This document shows, in pieces, positions 16,989 to 26,027 of a DNA stretch of 29,411 nt. Each line of letters opens with the position of its first letter. The first letter of the stretch is position 1. Below the pieces are notes generated by a model that was given only the letters and a program-made list of their open reading frames with translations, was not told the origin of the DNA and ran no database searches. Source of the stretch: Ramicandelaber brevisporus (lineage: Eukaryota; Kickxellomycota; Ramicandelaberales; Ramicandelaberaceae); the NCBI GenBank assembly GCA_025201865.1, contig MU602695.1, forward strand, positions 41,407-70,817, given 5' to 3'. The translations under genes were made by a program, and so were the position numbers.

Positions 16989-17726
16989 ATGCCAACCCAA
17001 TACGAACTCATCTATTTTGACGTCGTTGCTCTCGGCGAGCTCTCCAAGGCTCTGCTTTCTTACTCTGGCGTCGACTGGAAGCTCACTCTCGTCTCCAACT
17101 GGCGCGACTACAAGCCCCAAACCCCGTTTGGCCAAGTTCCCGTCCTGCGCGAGTATGACCCCGTTACCGGCTCCCTTGTCGTCGAGCTGGCCCAGTCCGG
17201 CGCCATCGAGGCGTATCTGGCCACAAAGTTCGGCTTGAACGGCAAGACACCCGTCGAGACTGCCCTGGTGCATTCAATCTGCAACGCGTACTACGACTAC
17301 CGCGAGCTGGACATGCGCTTCTTCTTCCCGCCAAATGAGGATGCCAAAGAGAAGGCCAAGATCCAGCTGGAGAACTTTACGAAGCAGATGGTCAAGATGC
17401 ACAACAAGCTTATCGAGCAGAATCCAAGCAAGAGCGGGTTCTATGTAGGCGAGGAGATGACGCTGGCGGATATGAAGGCGTGGTCCATCTACAAGTGGAG
17501 TGAGTCGACCAACAACCACATTTGGTACAAGGAAGAGGAGGTGCCACATCTGGTTAACCTGATCAAGAAGGTGGAAGCGCATCCAAAGCTGCAGGAGTAT
17601 CTTAACGATTTTAACGTGCGCTGGACTGCCACGCTGAAGGAAGAAGCTGAGCAGGCTGCCAAAGAAGCTGCCAAGAAGGCTGCCGCTGCCGCCACTGCTA
17701 CTGCTGCCACTGCCGAGAAGAACTAA
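16989..17726 (+). CDS. Glutathione S-transferase, sigma-like
   Basis: This is a protein of 245 residues with a thioredoxin-fold N-domain and a helical C-domain. It begins MPTQYELIYFDV, where the Tyr in YF occupies the position of the catalytic Tyr of sigma/mu/alpha GSTs. FGQVPVL supplies the cis-Pro (P51), and ELAQSGAIEAYLA is the glutathione-binding (E/Q)SxAI motif. The C-domain has LTLADMKAWSIY, the usual N-cap/hydrophobic staple region. The last 30 residues are an Ala/Lys/Glu helix-like tail beyond the normal GST end. It likely conjugates glutathione to electrophiles in the cytosol; the substrate is unknown. Strong C-ending codon bias in the first half suggests high expression. It is convergent with the GDH gene. 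Confidence 0.9.
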   Translation: MPTQYELIYFDVVALGELSKALLSYSGVDWKLTLVSNWRDYKPQTPFGQVPVLREYDPVTGSLVVELAQSGAIEAYLATKFGLNGKTPVETALVHSICNAYYDYRELDMRFFFPPNEDAKEKAKIQLENFTKQMVKMHNKLIEQNPSKSGFYVGEEMTLADMKAWSIYKWSESTNNHIWYKEEEVPHLVNLIKKVEAHPKLQEYLNDFNVRWTATLKEEAEQAAKEAAKKAAAAATATAATAEKN

Positions 17727-17854
17727 GCATCTCACTTTTTTATCCAAGCTTTGTCATCATTTTTATACTTTTGAGTCCCACATCCTACATTTAAAGTACC
17801 CATTACATACACATTACACCACATATAAGGTAAAAAGCATGACATTTGAAAAGT

Positions 17855-17860
17855 AATAAA
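17855..17860 (+). terminator. AATAAA polyadenylation-like signal of the GST gene
   Basis: The hexamer lies 129 bases after the GST stop codon in A-rich sequence, 83 bases before the end of the convergent GDH gene. Confidence 0.4.
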
Positions 17861-17942
17861 AGTAAACTAAAAAAAAATTGTGCGAGTTATATATCGATGA
17901 TAGACTAAATACGCTTGTTTTTTTCCCCTTCTTTCTGTATTT

Positions 17943-20900
17943 TTAAGCCATCTCGGACAGACGCTGGAAGTATGGCGACATGTACTCAAAGAATGCAAAC
18001 TGGCTCGGCTCAGTACCATACTTGTACACGAAGCGAGAAGCCAAGTACGAGCCGAAGATGGCGCGCAAGTAAGCCTCTGGCACGCGCTCCAGGATGGTGT
18101 CGAGACCAAGCTTGGTCACGAGCAGCTTTGGCAGGGCATCGCCCAGCACAATGCGGCGGAGAGCAACATCCTCCCACAGCGAGGTCTTCTGGAGCTCCTC
18201 GTTGAGCTTGACGATGGCAACGCTGAGAGTGTCCGAAACGATGGACTTGGGCTTGCCGGTGCGCTTGGACTCGTTCCAGATGGCCTCAAACTCAATCTCG
18301 GCGTTCTTCTCGATGATGTGCTGCACGTTCTTGACGTACTCCTCGTAGAAGGCTGGGAAGTTGTCACGGTCGTGGACCTGCATGTGCTCGTTGAACTCGG
18401 CATCGTTGAAGGCGAGAGCAGCCAGGACTTCGAGCGAGGAGGAGGTGACACCACCCTTGTTGGCAGAGGCATCCTTGAAGACGACGACGCCAGCCTTCTC
18501 GAGACGCAGACGAGCATCCTGAGTGAAGAACAAGTTGGCACCCTCAACAACGTACTTGAAGCGTGGGTTGCCGTTGGAGTCGAACAGCAGGTGGACGTTG
18601 TTGACATCGACAGCCTCTGGACGGCCACCGCATGGCACAAACAGGTCGGCGCTGGACTCGGTGAGCAGGTGGAACTCGTTACGGAAGGTGAGACCGTTCT
18701 GGACAACGACGCCGGTTGGGAGCTTGACGTGGTGCTCGTCAATCAGAACACGGAAACCGCGTGGGCTCAGCTTGTCAATGTTGAAGTTGCTGATCATCAG
18801 GCGAGCCTCGGCAAGACGAGTCAGCTCAGTGCGGTCGATACCCTCTGGGTCATACAGGACACCGCTGCCATCAACAACGCCGACGGTCTTGTCCTTGGAA
18901 ATCTTGACCTCGTTGGAACCCAAGTCACCATCGGGACCACCAGTCTGGAACTTGGTGATGCGGTCTTCCTTCAGGCCAAGCTTGCGCAGAATGCCGAGCA
19001 CGTACTGGTGGACAGAGCGGGTGGTCATGCCGTAAATGTCGTGTGGGATGCCACCGAGGTTCTGAGACTTGCCGGTGGTGAAGGCCTTCCAGAAAGTAGC
19101 GCCACGGCTGCGGGCATGCTGAGAAGCCCAGTCCATGACGTCAGCAGTGCCCTCATCTGGGCCAAAGAACAGAATCTCCGGCTTGCCGTACAGGTCCACA
19201 ATGCGCTCCTTGATGCCTGGAGTGGTGCCGTCGAGCAGCATGTCGAGCATGGCATCGACGTACTTCTTGAATGCAGCAGCACCCTTGTCCTGGTGAACGG
19301 CGTCGAGCAAGATGGTGCCCTTGGAGCCACCTTCTGGGATATCCTTGTTCTTGCGGTGCTGGGTGGCGGCGAGAGCGTAGTTCTCATCAAAGAGACCGCG
19401 CAAGTTGATCGAGTAGGCTTCTGGGTTGCGAGAGCGCACGATACGGATACCACCACGAGCAATGTCGCTGAAGCGGATGTGGAAACCGCGGAACTCGCTG
19501 CCAATAACCAGGAACATGCCGTATGGCTTGACTGGGTACTCAATCTCCGGCAAGAAGGACGAGTCCAGACGGAACGACAGGGCAACCTTGGTTGGCTGGT
19601 AGAAGTTGGTCTTGAGGACGTGCTTGTTGAAGGTCAGGAACGCCTCCAGAACCATAAACTCGTGGCCGTTGGTGGTGGTGCGGCGAATCTTGTCGATCAG
19701 CTCGTCGTCGGTCAAAACCTTGCCGGTCTGGAGACGCTGGTACGACAGGGTTGGACGCAGGGCGGATTCTGGTGGGTTGATGTAGTGCTTCATGGCAAAG
19801 TTGATGTACAGCAGCTTGATGAGCTCTGGGTACTTGAGGATGATGTTCAAGATGTGCTCGCGAGTAAATGTCTCCTGGCGCAGACGCTTCTTGATCTTGT
19901 TGAGCACCTCAACATGCTGGGCATTGTTGGCATCCAGGACCTGAGTCAGAGTGGTGTACTCGGAGCCGAGGCGGTTCAGGAAGTGCTGGGCAAAGATCCA
20001 GCAAACGTAGCCGTAGATGGTCTCCTGGACGCTCAGGTGCGCCTGCTGGAACAGAATCTGCAGCGGAGTGGTTGGCAGCACATAGAGCAGAGAAGCCTCC
20101 TTCATGACCTGGTGGACGGAGTGCTCAATTGGGACGCTCTTGGAGTCTGGCAGCGGGTTCAGGTAGATGCACAGGATGGTGACACCGTTGGAGAACTGCT
20201 CGGCGTACTTGCGAGACGAGTACAGGTCGTAGAAGTGGTACAAGTCGCTCATGGCGGACAGGAAGCCCTGGGTAGAGCCCTGCTTGTAACCGACAATCAG
20301 ACGGCGCTCGCGAGTGCCCTCAAGCTCGACCATCTCAATGACTGGACCCTCGCGGGACAGCACGTTGCGCATGACACGCTCGTACACCTGCAGCGTGTTT
20401 GGCGAGGCCTTGGCCAAGAACGCCTTGTCGGCAACCTGCTGGACGTCCAGCTTCTCAGCCTCAGTCGGGTTCGGGTTGACGAACTCGCACTTGCTCACAA
20501 AGTAGCAGCGCAGCTGAGTTTGCGACTTCTTGGAAACGGTGCCGCGAGAGCGATACGTCTCCAGACGGTAGGCATTGGCTGGCGACGACACATCGAGGTA
20601 CTTTGTGTCAATCTTGCGCTCAAACTGCGGGCCGTGAATCTGCGAGACGCCTGGCGCAGAGGTGTGGATGTAAACGGCGCCAGACTCCGTCTCCTTGGAC
20701 AGGTTGATGTCCAGGACATTCTCATTCTTGGTGTACGCGGTGACCTGAGCGCCATAGAGTGCCAGGACGTGCTCGGCAATGGTCTCGGGTGGCTCGGTGG
20801 CAAAGTACAAGTCGTCGATGCCAAGGTTGTTGTAGAACCAGTTGATCTCCGTCTCGATGAGCTCCTGCGGGATGAAACCCTTCTGGGAGAGGATCGCGGC

Positions 20901-21032
20901 CACACTGGTCATCTGCTCGGCCTTGCCCTCAAAGACGTTGGCCGAGTAGTCGCCACACGACGGCGGCGCGCTTGGAGACGCGGCGGTTGCAGCGGCAGCG
21001 GCAGTGAGTTCTTGAACAGCGGCAGTTGACAT
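17943..21032 (-). CDS. GDH2: NAD-specific glutamate dehydrogenase, fungal large type
   Basis: It converts glutamate to 2-oxoglutarate and ammonium with NAD, the catabolic direction. At 1029 residues it matches the 115-kDa fungal class. The N-terminal part has NVFEGKAEQM, GFIPQELIETEINWFYNNLGIDD and YFATEPPE, as in fungal GDH2. The catalytic core has RFSDIARGGIR, IPEGGSKGTILL (catalytic Lys 571), FFGPDEGTADVMDW, GGIPHDIYGMTT, the dinucleotide-binding block TGGPDGDLGSNE (697-708), LFVPCGGRPEAV and KYVVEGANLFFTQDAR. The start at 21032 gives a short Ala-rich N-terminus that is not a clear presequence, so a cytosolic place is likely. Codon bias is extreme (Leu and Ser codons TTA, CTA and TCA are avoided), which leaves a 903-codon stop-free antisense frame. 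No intron is present. Confidence 0.97.
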   Translation of the reverse strand: MSTAAVQELTAAAAATAASPSAPPSCGDYSANVFEGKAEQMTSVAAILSQKGFIPQELIETEINWFYNNLGIDDLYFATEPPETIAEHVLALYGAQVTAYTKNENVLDINLSKETESGAVYIHTSAPGVSQIHGPQFERKIDTKYLDVSSPANAYRLETYRSRGTVSKKSQTQLRCYFVSKCEFVNPNPTEAEKLDVQQVADKAFLAKASPNTLQVYERVMRNVLSREGPVIEMVELEGTRERRLIVGYKQGSTQGFLSAMSDLYHFYDLYSSRKYAEQFSNGVTILCIYLNPLPDSKSVPIEHSVHQVMKEASLLYVLPTTPLQILFQQAHLSVQETIYGYVCWIFAQHFLNRLGSEYTTLTQVLDANNAQHVEVLNKIKKRLRQETFTREHILNIILKYPELIKLLYINFAMKHYINPPESALRPTLSYQRLQTGKVLTDDELIDKIRRTTTNGHEFMVLEAFLTFNKHVLKTNFYQPTKVALSFRLDSSFLPEIEYPVKPYGMFLVIGSEFRGFHIRFSDIARGGIRIVRSRNPEAYSINLRGLFDENYALAATQHRKNKDIPEGGSKGTILLDAVHQDKGAAAFKKYVDAMLDMLLDGTTPGIKERIVDLYGKPEILFFGPDEGTADVMDWASQHARSRGATFWKAFTTGKSQNLGGIPHDIYGMTTRSVHQYVLGILRKLGLKEDRITKFQTGGPDGDLGSNEVKISKDKTVGVVDGSGVLYDPEGIDRTELTRLAEARLMISNFNIDKLSPRGFRVLIDEHHVKLPTGVVVQNGLTFRNEFHLLTESSADLFVPCGGRPEAVDVNNVHLLFDSNGNPRFKYVVEGANLFFTQDARLRLEKAGVVVFKDASANKGGVTSSSLEVLAALAFNDAEFNEHMQVHDRDNFPAFYEEYVKNVQHIIEKNAEIEFEAIWNESKRTGKPKSIVSDTLSVAIVKLNEELQKTSLWEDVALRRIVLGDALPKLLVTKLGLDTILERVPEAYLRAIFGSYLASRFVYKYGTEPSQFAFFEYMSPYFQRLSEMA

Positions 21033-21717
21033 CTTGAAGGGAATGTGTCAAACAACGAAAAATATAGAAAAAGTTCGCGTTGATAGTGTGTGAAGTGTGA
21101 AGTGGAAAGTTGGCGAAGTGAAGTGAAGTTGGTAAAGTGAAGTGGAAGTGTTGGGAGCACAAACGGATGATCTTTGTTGGAGCGTGAGAATGATATCGTG
21201 TTTCAGTGTGTTGTATTTGTAGAGACTGAGAGACGAAGACAGAGAAAGAAAAGGAGCAAGTACGCGTGTTCGTAGTCGTGTTGGAGGGTTTGTAGTTGGT
21301 TGGTTGTGCAAAGAAAAAAAAGCATTCCCCCCTCTCCAGAGGCATCGCGCCATCCGCCCACTATTTGAGGCGTTCAAGAGCACTTGCATGCTTTGCCTTG
21401 TGCGGTAGAGAAACACCGAGTAGCGAGCAGCGCATGGCCAATCACTGCACAAATGAGTCAAATTGCTAGACACGCACGCACACACACACAAGCAAAAAAT
21501 AACATGCAATTGGGGATGGGGGGTTCAGCGACATCACATGACCCTTCGATCCACTAGCTGTGCCAGAGGCAACGTGGGCCAATATTTTTTTTCTCACGAT
21601 GCGCAGTCATCTGACAACAGACAGCCCCCTATCATTCCATTTCACCTTGCTCCGAGAGAGAACCGAAATGAGGCGAAGAAGCCGCGAGGAGTGAGCGCGC
21701 ATCATGCAGCAGACGTT

Positions 21718-21718
<1 letters not shown>

Positions 21719-21748
<30 letters not shown>
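21719..21748. repeat. (GTC)n microsatellite
   Basis: About ten CGT/GTC units lie in the GDH upstream region, apparently non-coding. Confidence 0.85.
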
Positions 21749-22341
21749 AGCTTTCGCTGTTGCTGCCACCGCTGTCTGTGTTCAATTCGCAATGCGATGC
21801 AGGTATTTTGCAACACAAGCATGATCTGTGCTCTGAAAGTTGAATGCTGTGCTGCAGTGGAGCTTTCGGCCGTTACAGACATGCTCCGTTGACCTGCACC
21901 GACAGAGGACGGAAAACAGTAACACGAGATAGCGGCAACACCACCACCAAGACCAACACCAGTAACGGCAACAGTAGTAGCAGCAACAGTAATGCCAATG
22001 AAAAACAGTGACAGTAATGCCAATGGCAGCACACTCTTCACATACAGCTACGGACTACGCACATTCCTCCGTGATAGTTGCCGTTGACGACGCTCGTCAG
22101 TGGAGGGAAGGGGGCAAGGTAAGAGCGAATTACAATGAATGGCGGCGTTATTGCCGTTTATTCGCAAACGCTGGCGTATTTTCCCCCAATCACAACGTGA
22201 CCTCGTGATCATTCGACAGTTACACGCAATGGCGTTACCGAGGTTGGAACACATGACCCCCCTTTTCTGTAATGCGCACCCGCGAGCAACTTTTAAAGTT
22301 GAGAGTTGTTGAATGAAAGCTTTGTTTTAAACGGCCATGGT

Positions 22342-22365
22342 TGTAGCTGTAGCTGTAGCTGTAGC
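22342..22365. repeat. (TGTAGC)4 hexanucleotide array
   Basis: Four tandem hexamers lie directly after (on the coding strand) the homeodomain gene's TAA, in its 3' untranslated region. Confidence 0.85.
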
Positions 22366-23457
22366 TTACAGCGGGTTCATTGAACGTCTGGGCTTGCCCT
22401 TGTTCTTACGTGGGCGACGCAGCGCCACTCCACCATCACCACCGTCATTACTTGAAGTTGTGAGGCTTGAATCGATGTTCTCATCCGTCACACTTGCTTC
22501 GGCAGCGCCAGCTGCAGTCGCTGTTTGAGTCTGTTTGCGCTGGCGACGACGCTCGTTAATCAGCCAGTAATCCAGCTGCCCTTTGGTCATTTGCGTCGCC
22601 AGTACCAAGTAGTCATATTCTGCCGCTGTTGGTGTCCATGATGAACCACGCGAGTTGATCCAGTGATTCATAAAGGCATACATTTCTTCGCTGGTGGATT
22701 GTCGGATCTTGCGCTTTGGATCATAGTCGTCAAGTCCGATATCGGCAAGCGCGCTGCTGACACTGGTGGCGGCCCAGTCAGTTGGAAGCAAATTGGCAAC
22801 GTAGAATTCGTTGGAGCGATAGTGAGCTGGACGGTTGTGGATGCCGTCATAGTGGATATTGATTTCATTAAGGGTGGTGCTGATATAGTCAATGTTGTTG
22901 TTAGCAGTGGTGGAAGGTGATGAATTCTTTCGGATACGCTTCGAAGCAGGCTCAGCCGCAGAGTCCATGGGAATGTTGAACATTTCCTCGTATTCGAGAA
23001 TGCCAGCATTGCGCATAAACTGCTTCAAACGCTCAGCACTCGCCTTGTCATCGACTGTGGGCTCCTTAATACAGTCCATTTCGAACTCAGTTTCTTCACC
23101 ATCTTTTCCACCTTTCCCATCTTCTCCATTCACTTCAATATATATGTGCATAATCGCTGTTGCAATACTGTTTTCCTGAAGAGCATCCTCGAGCTGCTCA
23201 ACAATAGCCAGTGCCATGGCATTCCGCGGCAAGTTTGGATTCAAAATGCCAGCAATTGTCATTATGATACGAGCTGGTCTGACAAGCTGATTGGGGCTGA
23301 TGAGATGTATATTTGCAAGTACTTCAGCATGCTGCAGAGCGAGTTTGTACACATCCTTCTCTTCCAGTTCGAACTTGTCAGAAATCATAAGTATCTCATC
23401 GCCAGAGCCATCAATCACATCTATTTGATCCTTTGCACCTTTAGCGCTGCTGCCCAT

Positions 23458-23493
<36 letters not shown>

Positions 23494-24030
23494 GTCATCA
23501 TCATCACTTGTGCCACCGCTGTTGCCCAAAATTTGAAGAGGCGGAACTGGTTGCATGTAATTGGACGAGTCAGTTGTGCCTGGTGAACAATCCACACTAC
23601 TGCTACTGTCTCCAAACCCACTGCTGCTGGTGACACTCGCATTTGTGACTGAGCGACTGAACAGTGTAGTATCTGCGCCGCCAAAGTTGAATAAGCTAGA
23701 ATATGTATCCCGTCCAAACAAGAATCCTGAGTTTGCTGGAATGTGCGGTGGCAATATTGGAAGCTGTGGTTGAAGTTGTGGTTGAAGTTTTAGCTGAGGT
23801 TGAGGTATCGTCCATGTCGAAGAGTCTGCAAGGAGTGAAAAGAGATCCATGGAGTTGCTTTGGGTAGCTATCGATGTGACAGGCGACATTGGACGCATGA
23901 AAGACAGCATATCAGACGGAATTGAGTTCACAGCTGTAGCGACTGTTGGTACAATGTCGACCTGATGACAGCGGTCGTTAGGTGCTGGCTCTTTCGTGAC
24001 AGCTACTTTTATTAATTTGTTGCGTGTCAT
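22366..24030 (-). CDS. Homeodomain transcription factor, divergent TALE-like
   Basis: The protein has 554 residues and is probably a nuclear DNA-binding regulator. The homeodomain is at about 439-500: it begins KRKIRQST, has helix 1 around MYAFMNHW, a loop longer than the classical 60-residue form (RGSSWTPT) and the recognition helix LDYWLINERRRQRK. W489, N492 and R494 correspond to the invariant W48, N51 and R53. The family norm NWF(I/K)N(A/R)R is altered to YWLIN-E-R, with Leu for Phe at position 49. Upstream lie Gln/Pro repeats (LQPQLQPQL), a Ser/Thr-rich part, a poly-Asp run and acidic stretches that could be an activation region. The basic end RRPRKNKGKPRR is a possible nuclear signal. 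The longer loop suggests the TALE group, which includes fungal HD1 mating factors, but no partner HD gene is nearby. Confidence 0.8.
23458..23506 (-). repeat. (ATC/TCA)n array coding for poly-Asp
   Basis: A nearly pure GAT/GAC run encodes about 16 Asp residues in the homeodomain protein. A single GTC interruption (GAC codon) is near its end. Confidence 0.9.
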
Positions 24031-24431
24031 TTTTTGTTAGTGACAGGTGTATCAATGGTTCGGCTGTGTGCAATGCTTGTGAAGCGAAGTTGGTTGAAGA
24101 AATGGGAAAGGAACATGATGGCTCTTGAGTATGATTCCATCGCATCTGTTGTTTATATATTTGCTTGTTGGGAGTAATCGTACCAGGCTCTATCTCACTC
24201 ACGATGCATCAGCCGTCAAGCGATGATGTAGATTGAGAGAAATATTGTTTACAGTGTCGCTTTTACTTCTTCTTTTACTTCCTTCCTCCCTTCCCTTCAC
24301 TTGTATCACGATGAATGCGAGATGGGAAACCGCAACATATCTCGCGAAAGAGTCATTGCCAATTGATAATGACGTACAATCTCTTGTAAATAAAATCAAT
24401 CATCTTGCTTTTTTTTATAGAGCTGAATAGT
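24031..24431. other. Intergenic region between homeodomain and PRPP synthetase genes
   Basis: This holds the promoter and leader of the homeodomain gene and the 3' region of the PRPP synthetase gene, both on the minus strand. Apart from T-rich and CTT-rich stretches around 24264-24300 I see nothing distinct. Confidence 0.4.
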
Positions 24432-25709
24432 TTAATAGTCACGGAAGAAGTGCGAGAGTGATTCACCATTGTGAGTGCGTCTAATAGCCTCCGCAATGGT
24501 ATAGCTGACATCAATCTGCTCGATTTTGCTCGAGCGTGAAATCTTCTCACCCAATGGCACAGTGTTCGTGCATGCCAGTTTAATAATCGGCGACGCGTTG
24601 ATGATATCCACTGCTCGGTTCGACAAGATACCGTGCGTAACAATAGCATAGATCTTGGCCGCTCCATGGCGTTTCAGAATCTCAGCGGCAATACCCAGCG
24701 TGCCACACGTGTCAGCAATATCGTCGACAATGATGCAGGTGCGTCCCTTGACATCGCCAACAAGACCCATTCCAGCGCGGGAGGTGAGCTTAGCTTCCTT
24801 GTGGACCATGGCCATCTCGAGCTTGAGGCGGTTGGAGATTGAGGCGACGCGCTTGGCACCACCAGCGTCGGGCGACACGATGACAGAGTGGCGGTAGTCG
24901 GGAATCTCATGAACAATGTATTTGATGATTGAGGGCTCAGCGTACATCATGTCGAATGGAACGTCGAAGTAACCTTGGAACTGGGGATCGTGCAAATCCA
25001 TGCTGATAATGTGGTCGGCACCAGCAGCCATGAGCAAGTTGGCAACCAAGGTGCCAGAGCGAGCGACCCACGCCTTGTAACCAGTGGCAGAGTTTGGCGC
25101 TCCAGCAATTGACGAGGAAGTCGACAGTGTTGGCCGCGACTCGTGCTCTCCGCCAGACTGCTGTTTCTCGCCTTCGTTCGACGCGCTAAAGAACGTCTTG
25201 GCCAATGGCGACAATGGCGCAGCAATCGGTACTCCACCGGCACTTGTACCAGGTGGACTCGGTGGACGCGAATGCAAGCTGTGCGAGATGATATCCGCGA
25301 CATGCGCGCTGGTTGCATCATCCGGAGCAGGCGCACCTTCGCCTCCAATCATTCCCAGCGAAGTCATCAGCTGCGCCGACACATGCTCCGTGTTAATGCC
25401 GTTGTATGGGCCATCTGGCTGGCGCGCATACGGGAAGCACGGCAGCACAACGCTGATTTTGGTGGCAGAGGCAATCTTGCACGCAGAAATCATGATGCAC
25501 AGCTCGATAATGTGGTCGTTGACATTGCCACAGCCGCTTTGGAGAATGTACACGTGCTGACCACGAACGGACTCGCCAATCTGGACGTTGGTTTCGCAGT
25601 TGGAGAACTTGGTCAAGTCGCACTTGCTGACGGGCATGCCGAGATGGCGGCAGACGGCATCTGCGAGAGCAGGGTGCGAAGAGCCGGAGAAAATCTTGAT
25701 GTTCTTCAT
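24432..25709 (-). CDS. PRS1: Ribose-phosphate pyrophosphokinase (PRPP synthetase), PRS1-type with insertion
   Basis: The enzyme makes PRPP from ribose 5-phosphate and ATP for purine, pyrimidine, His, Trp and NAD synthesis. It is 425 residues against about 318 for the basic form. It starts MKNIKIFSGSSHPALADAV, then FSNCETNVQIGESVRG, VLPCFPYARQ (to residue 97), MDLHDPQFQGYFD (237-249), SPDAGGAKR (279-287) and the PRPP-binding loop CIIVDDIADTCGT (325-337). An insertion of about 110 residues (98-210), rich in Pro, Ser, Gly and Ala, sits where the basic enzyme has its mobile catalytic loop. Yeast Prs1 has a non-homologous region of similar type, and such subunits work in hetero-oligomers. The start at 25709 is supported by an in-frame TAG two codons upstream. 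It is divergent from mL58. Confidence 0.95.
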   Translation of the reverse strand: MKNIKIFSGSSHPALADAVCRHLGMPVSKCDLTKFSNCETNVQIGESVRGQHVYILQSGCGNVNDHIIELCIMISACKIASATKISVVLPCFPYARQPDGPYNGINTEHVSAQLMTSLGMIGGEGAPAPDDATSAHVADIISHSLHSRPPSPPGTSAGGVPIAAPLSPLAKTFFSASNEGEKQQSGGEHESRPTLSTSSSIAGAPNSATGYKAWVARSGTLVANLLMAAGADHIISMDLHDPQFQGYFDVPFDMMYAEPSIIKYIVHEIPDYRHSVIVSPDAGGAKRVASISNRLKLEMAMVHKEAKLTSRAGMGLVGDVKGRTCIIVDDIADTCGTLGIAAEILKRHGAAKIYAIVTHGILSNRAVDIINASPIIKLACTNTVPLGEKISRSSKIEQIDVSYTIAEAIRRTHNGESLSHFFRDY

Positions 25710-25720
25710 ACTCTAAACTG

Positions 25721-25777
<57 letters not shown>

Positions 25778-26027
25778 TTACTGCTGCTGACTGTCTTGCA
25801 ACCACAATTAAAAAAAGAGAGTGAGGGAGACGCTGTGTTAGTTTTCTTCTTCTTCTTTTGGTGTGTGTGATGTGGTGTGTCTTGCAACCGCGCAACGGCG
25901 AAGAGTCTGACTGCTCCGGCTGCAGATCAGTCTCGCAACGGAAGGAAGAAGGAAGAAAAAAACTTACTCCAACAAAAAACACCATCATAATCAACAGCCA
26001 GTTTGCAAAGAAAGAAAGAAGCAAAAG
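25710..26027. promoter_or_regulatory. Divergent promoter region, PRPP synthetase / mL58
   Basis: The region contains the (CTA)19 array next to the PRPP synthetase start, a TCTTCTTCTTCTTTT tract at about 25844-25859, and a 12-base direct repeat TGTCTTGCAACC at 25792-25803 and 25878-25889. No gene is seen. Confidence 0.55.
25721..25777. repeat. (CTA)19 perfect trinucleotide array
   Basis: Nineteen uninterrupted CTA units (57 bases) end 11 bases from the PRPP synthetase start codon, so the mRNA leader should hold (UAG)19. In the frame of the start codon the array reads GTA, and the leader has an in-frame TAG after it. Confidence 0.95.

Larger units (their letters stand above)
21033..22365. other. 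Long upstream region of the GDH gene (1.3 kb); repeats, no gene seen
   Basis: The first 130 bases above the GDH start carry CACTTC-type units on the coding strand (about 21090-21150). A (GTC)n array lies at about 21719-21748. Around 21960-22025 there are CAGTAATGCCAATG-type short repeats. A (TGTAGC)4 array at 22342-22365 directly follows the homeodomain gene's stop. A minus-strand frame ending at 21607 begins with a hydrophobic signal-like stretch but lacks a suitable ATG, so I do not call it. The length suggests extended regulation of GDH, which is nutrient-controlled in other fungi. Confidence 0.45.

Noticed and set aside
21607-22041. Minus-strand 144-codon frame with a signal-peptide-like start
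   Set aside because: The frame begins at GTG with no usable ATG before the hydrophobic part, and its middle is poly-Arg from the GTC array.
25713-26024. Poly-Val frame upstream of PRPP synthetase
   Set aside because: It is translation of the (GTA) phase of the TAG array, ends at TAG just before the real start and has no ATG at its beginning.
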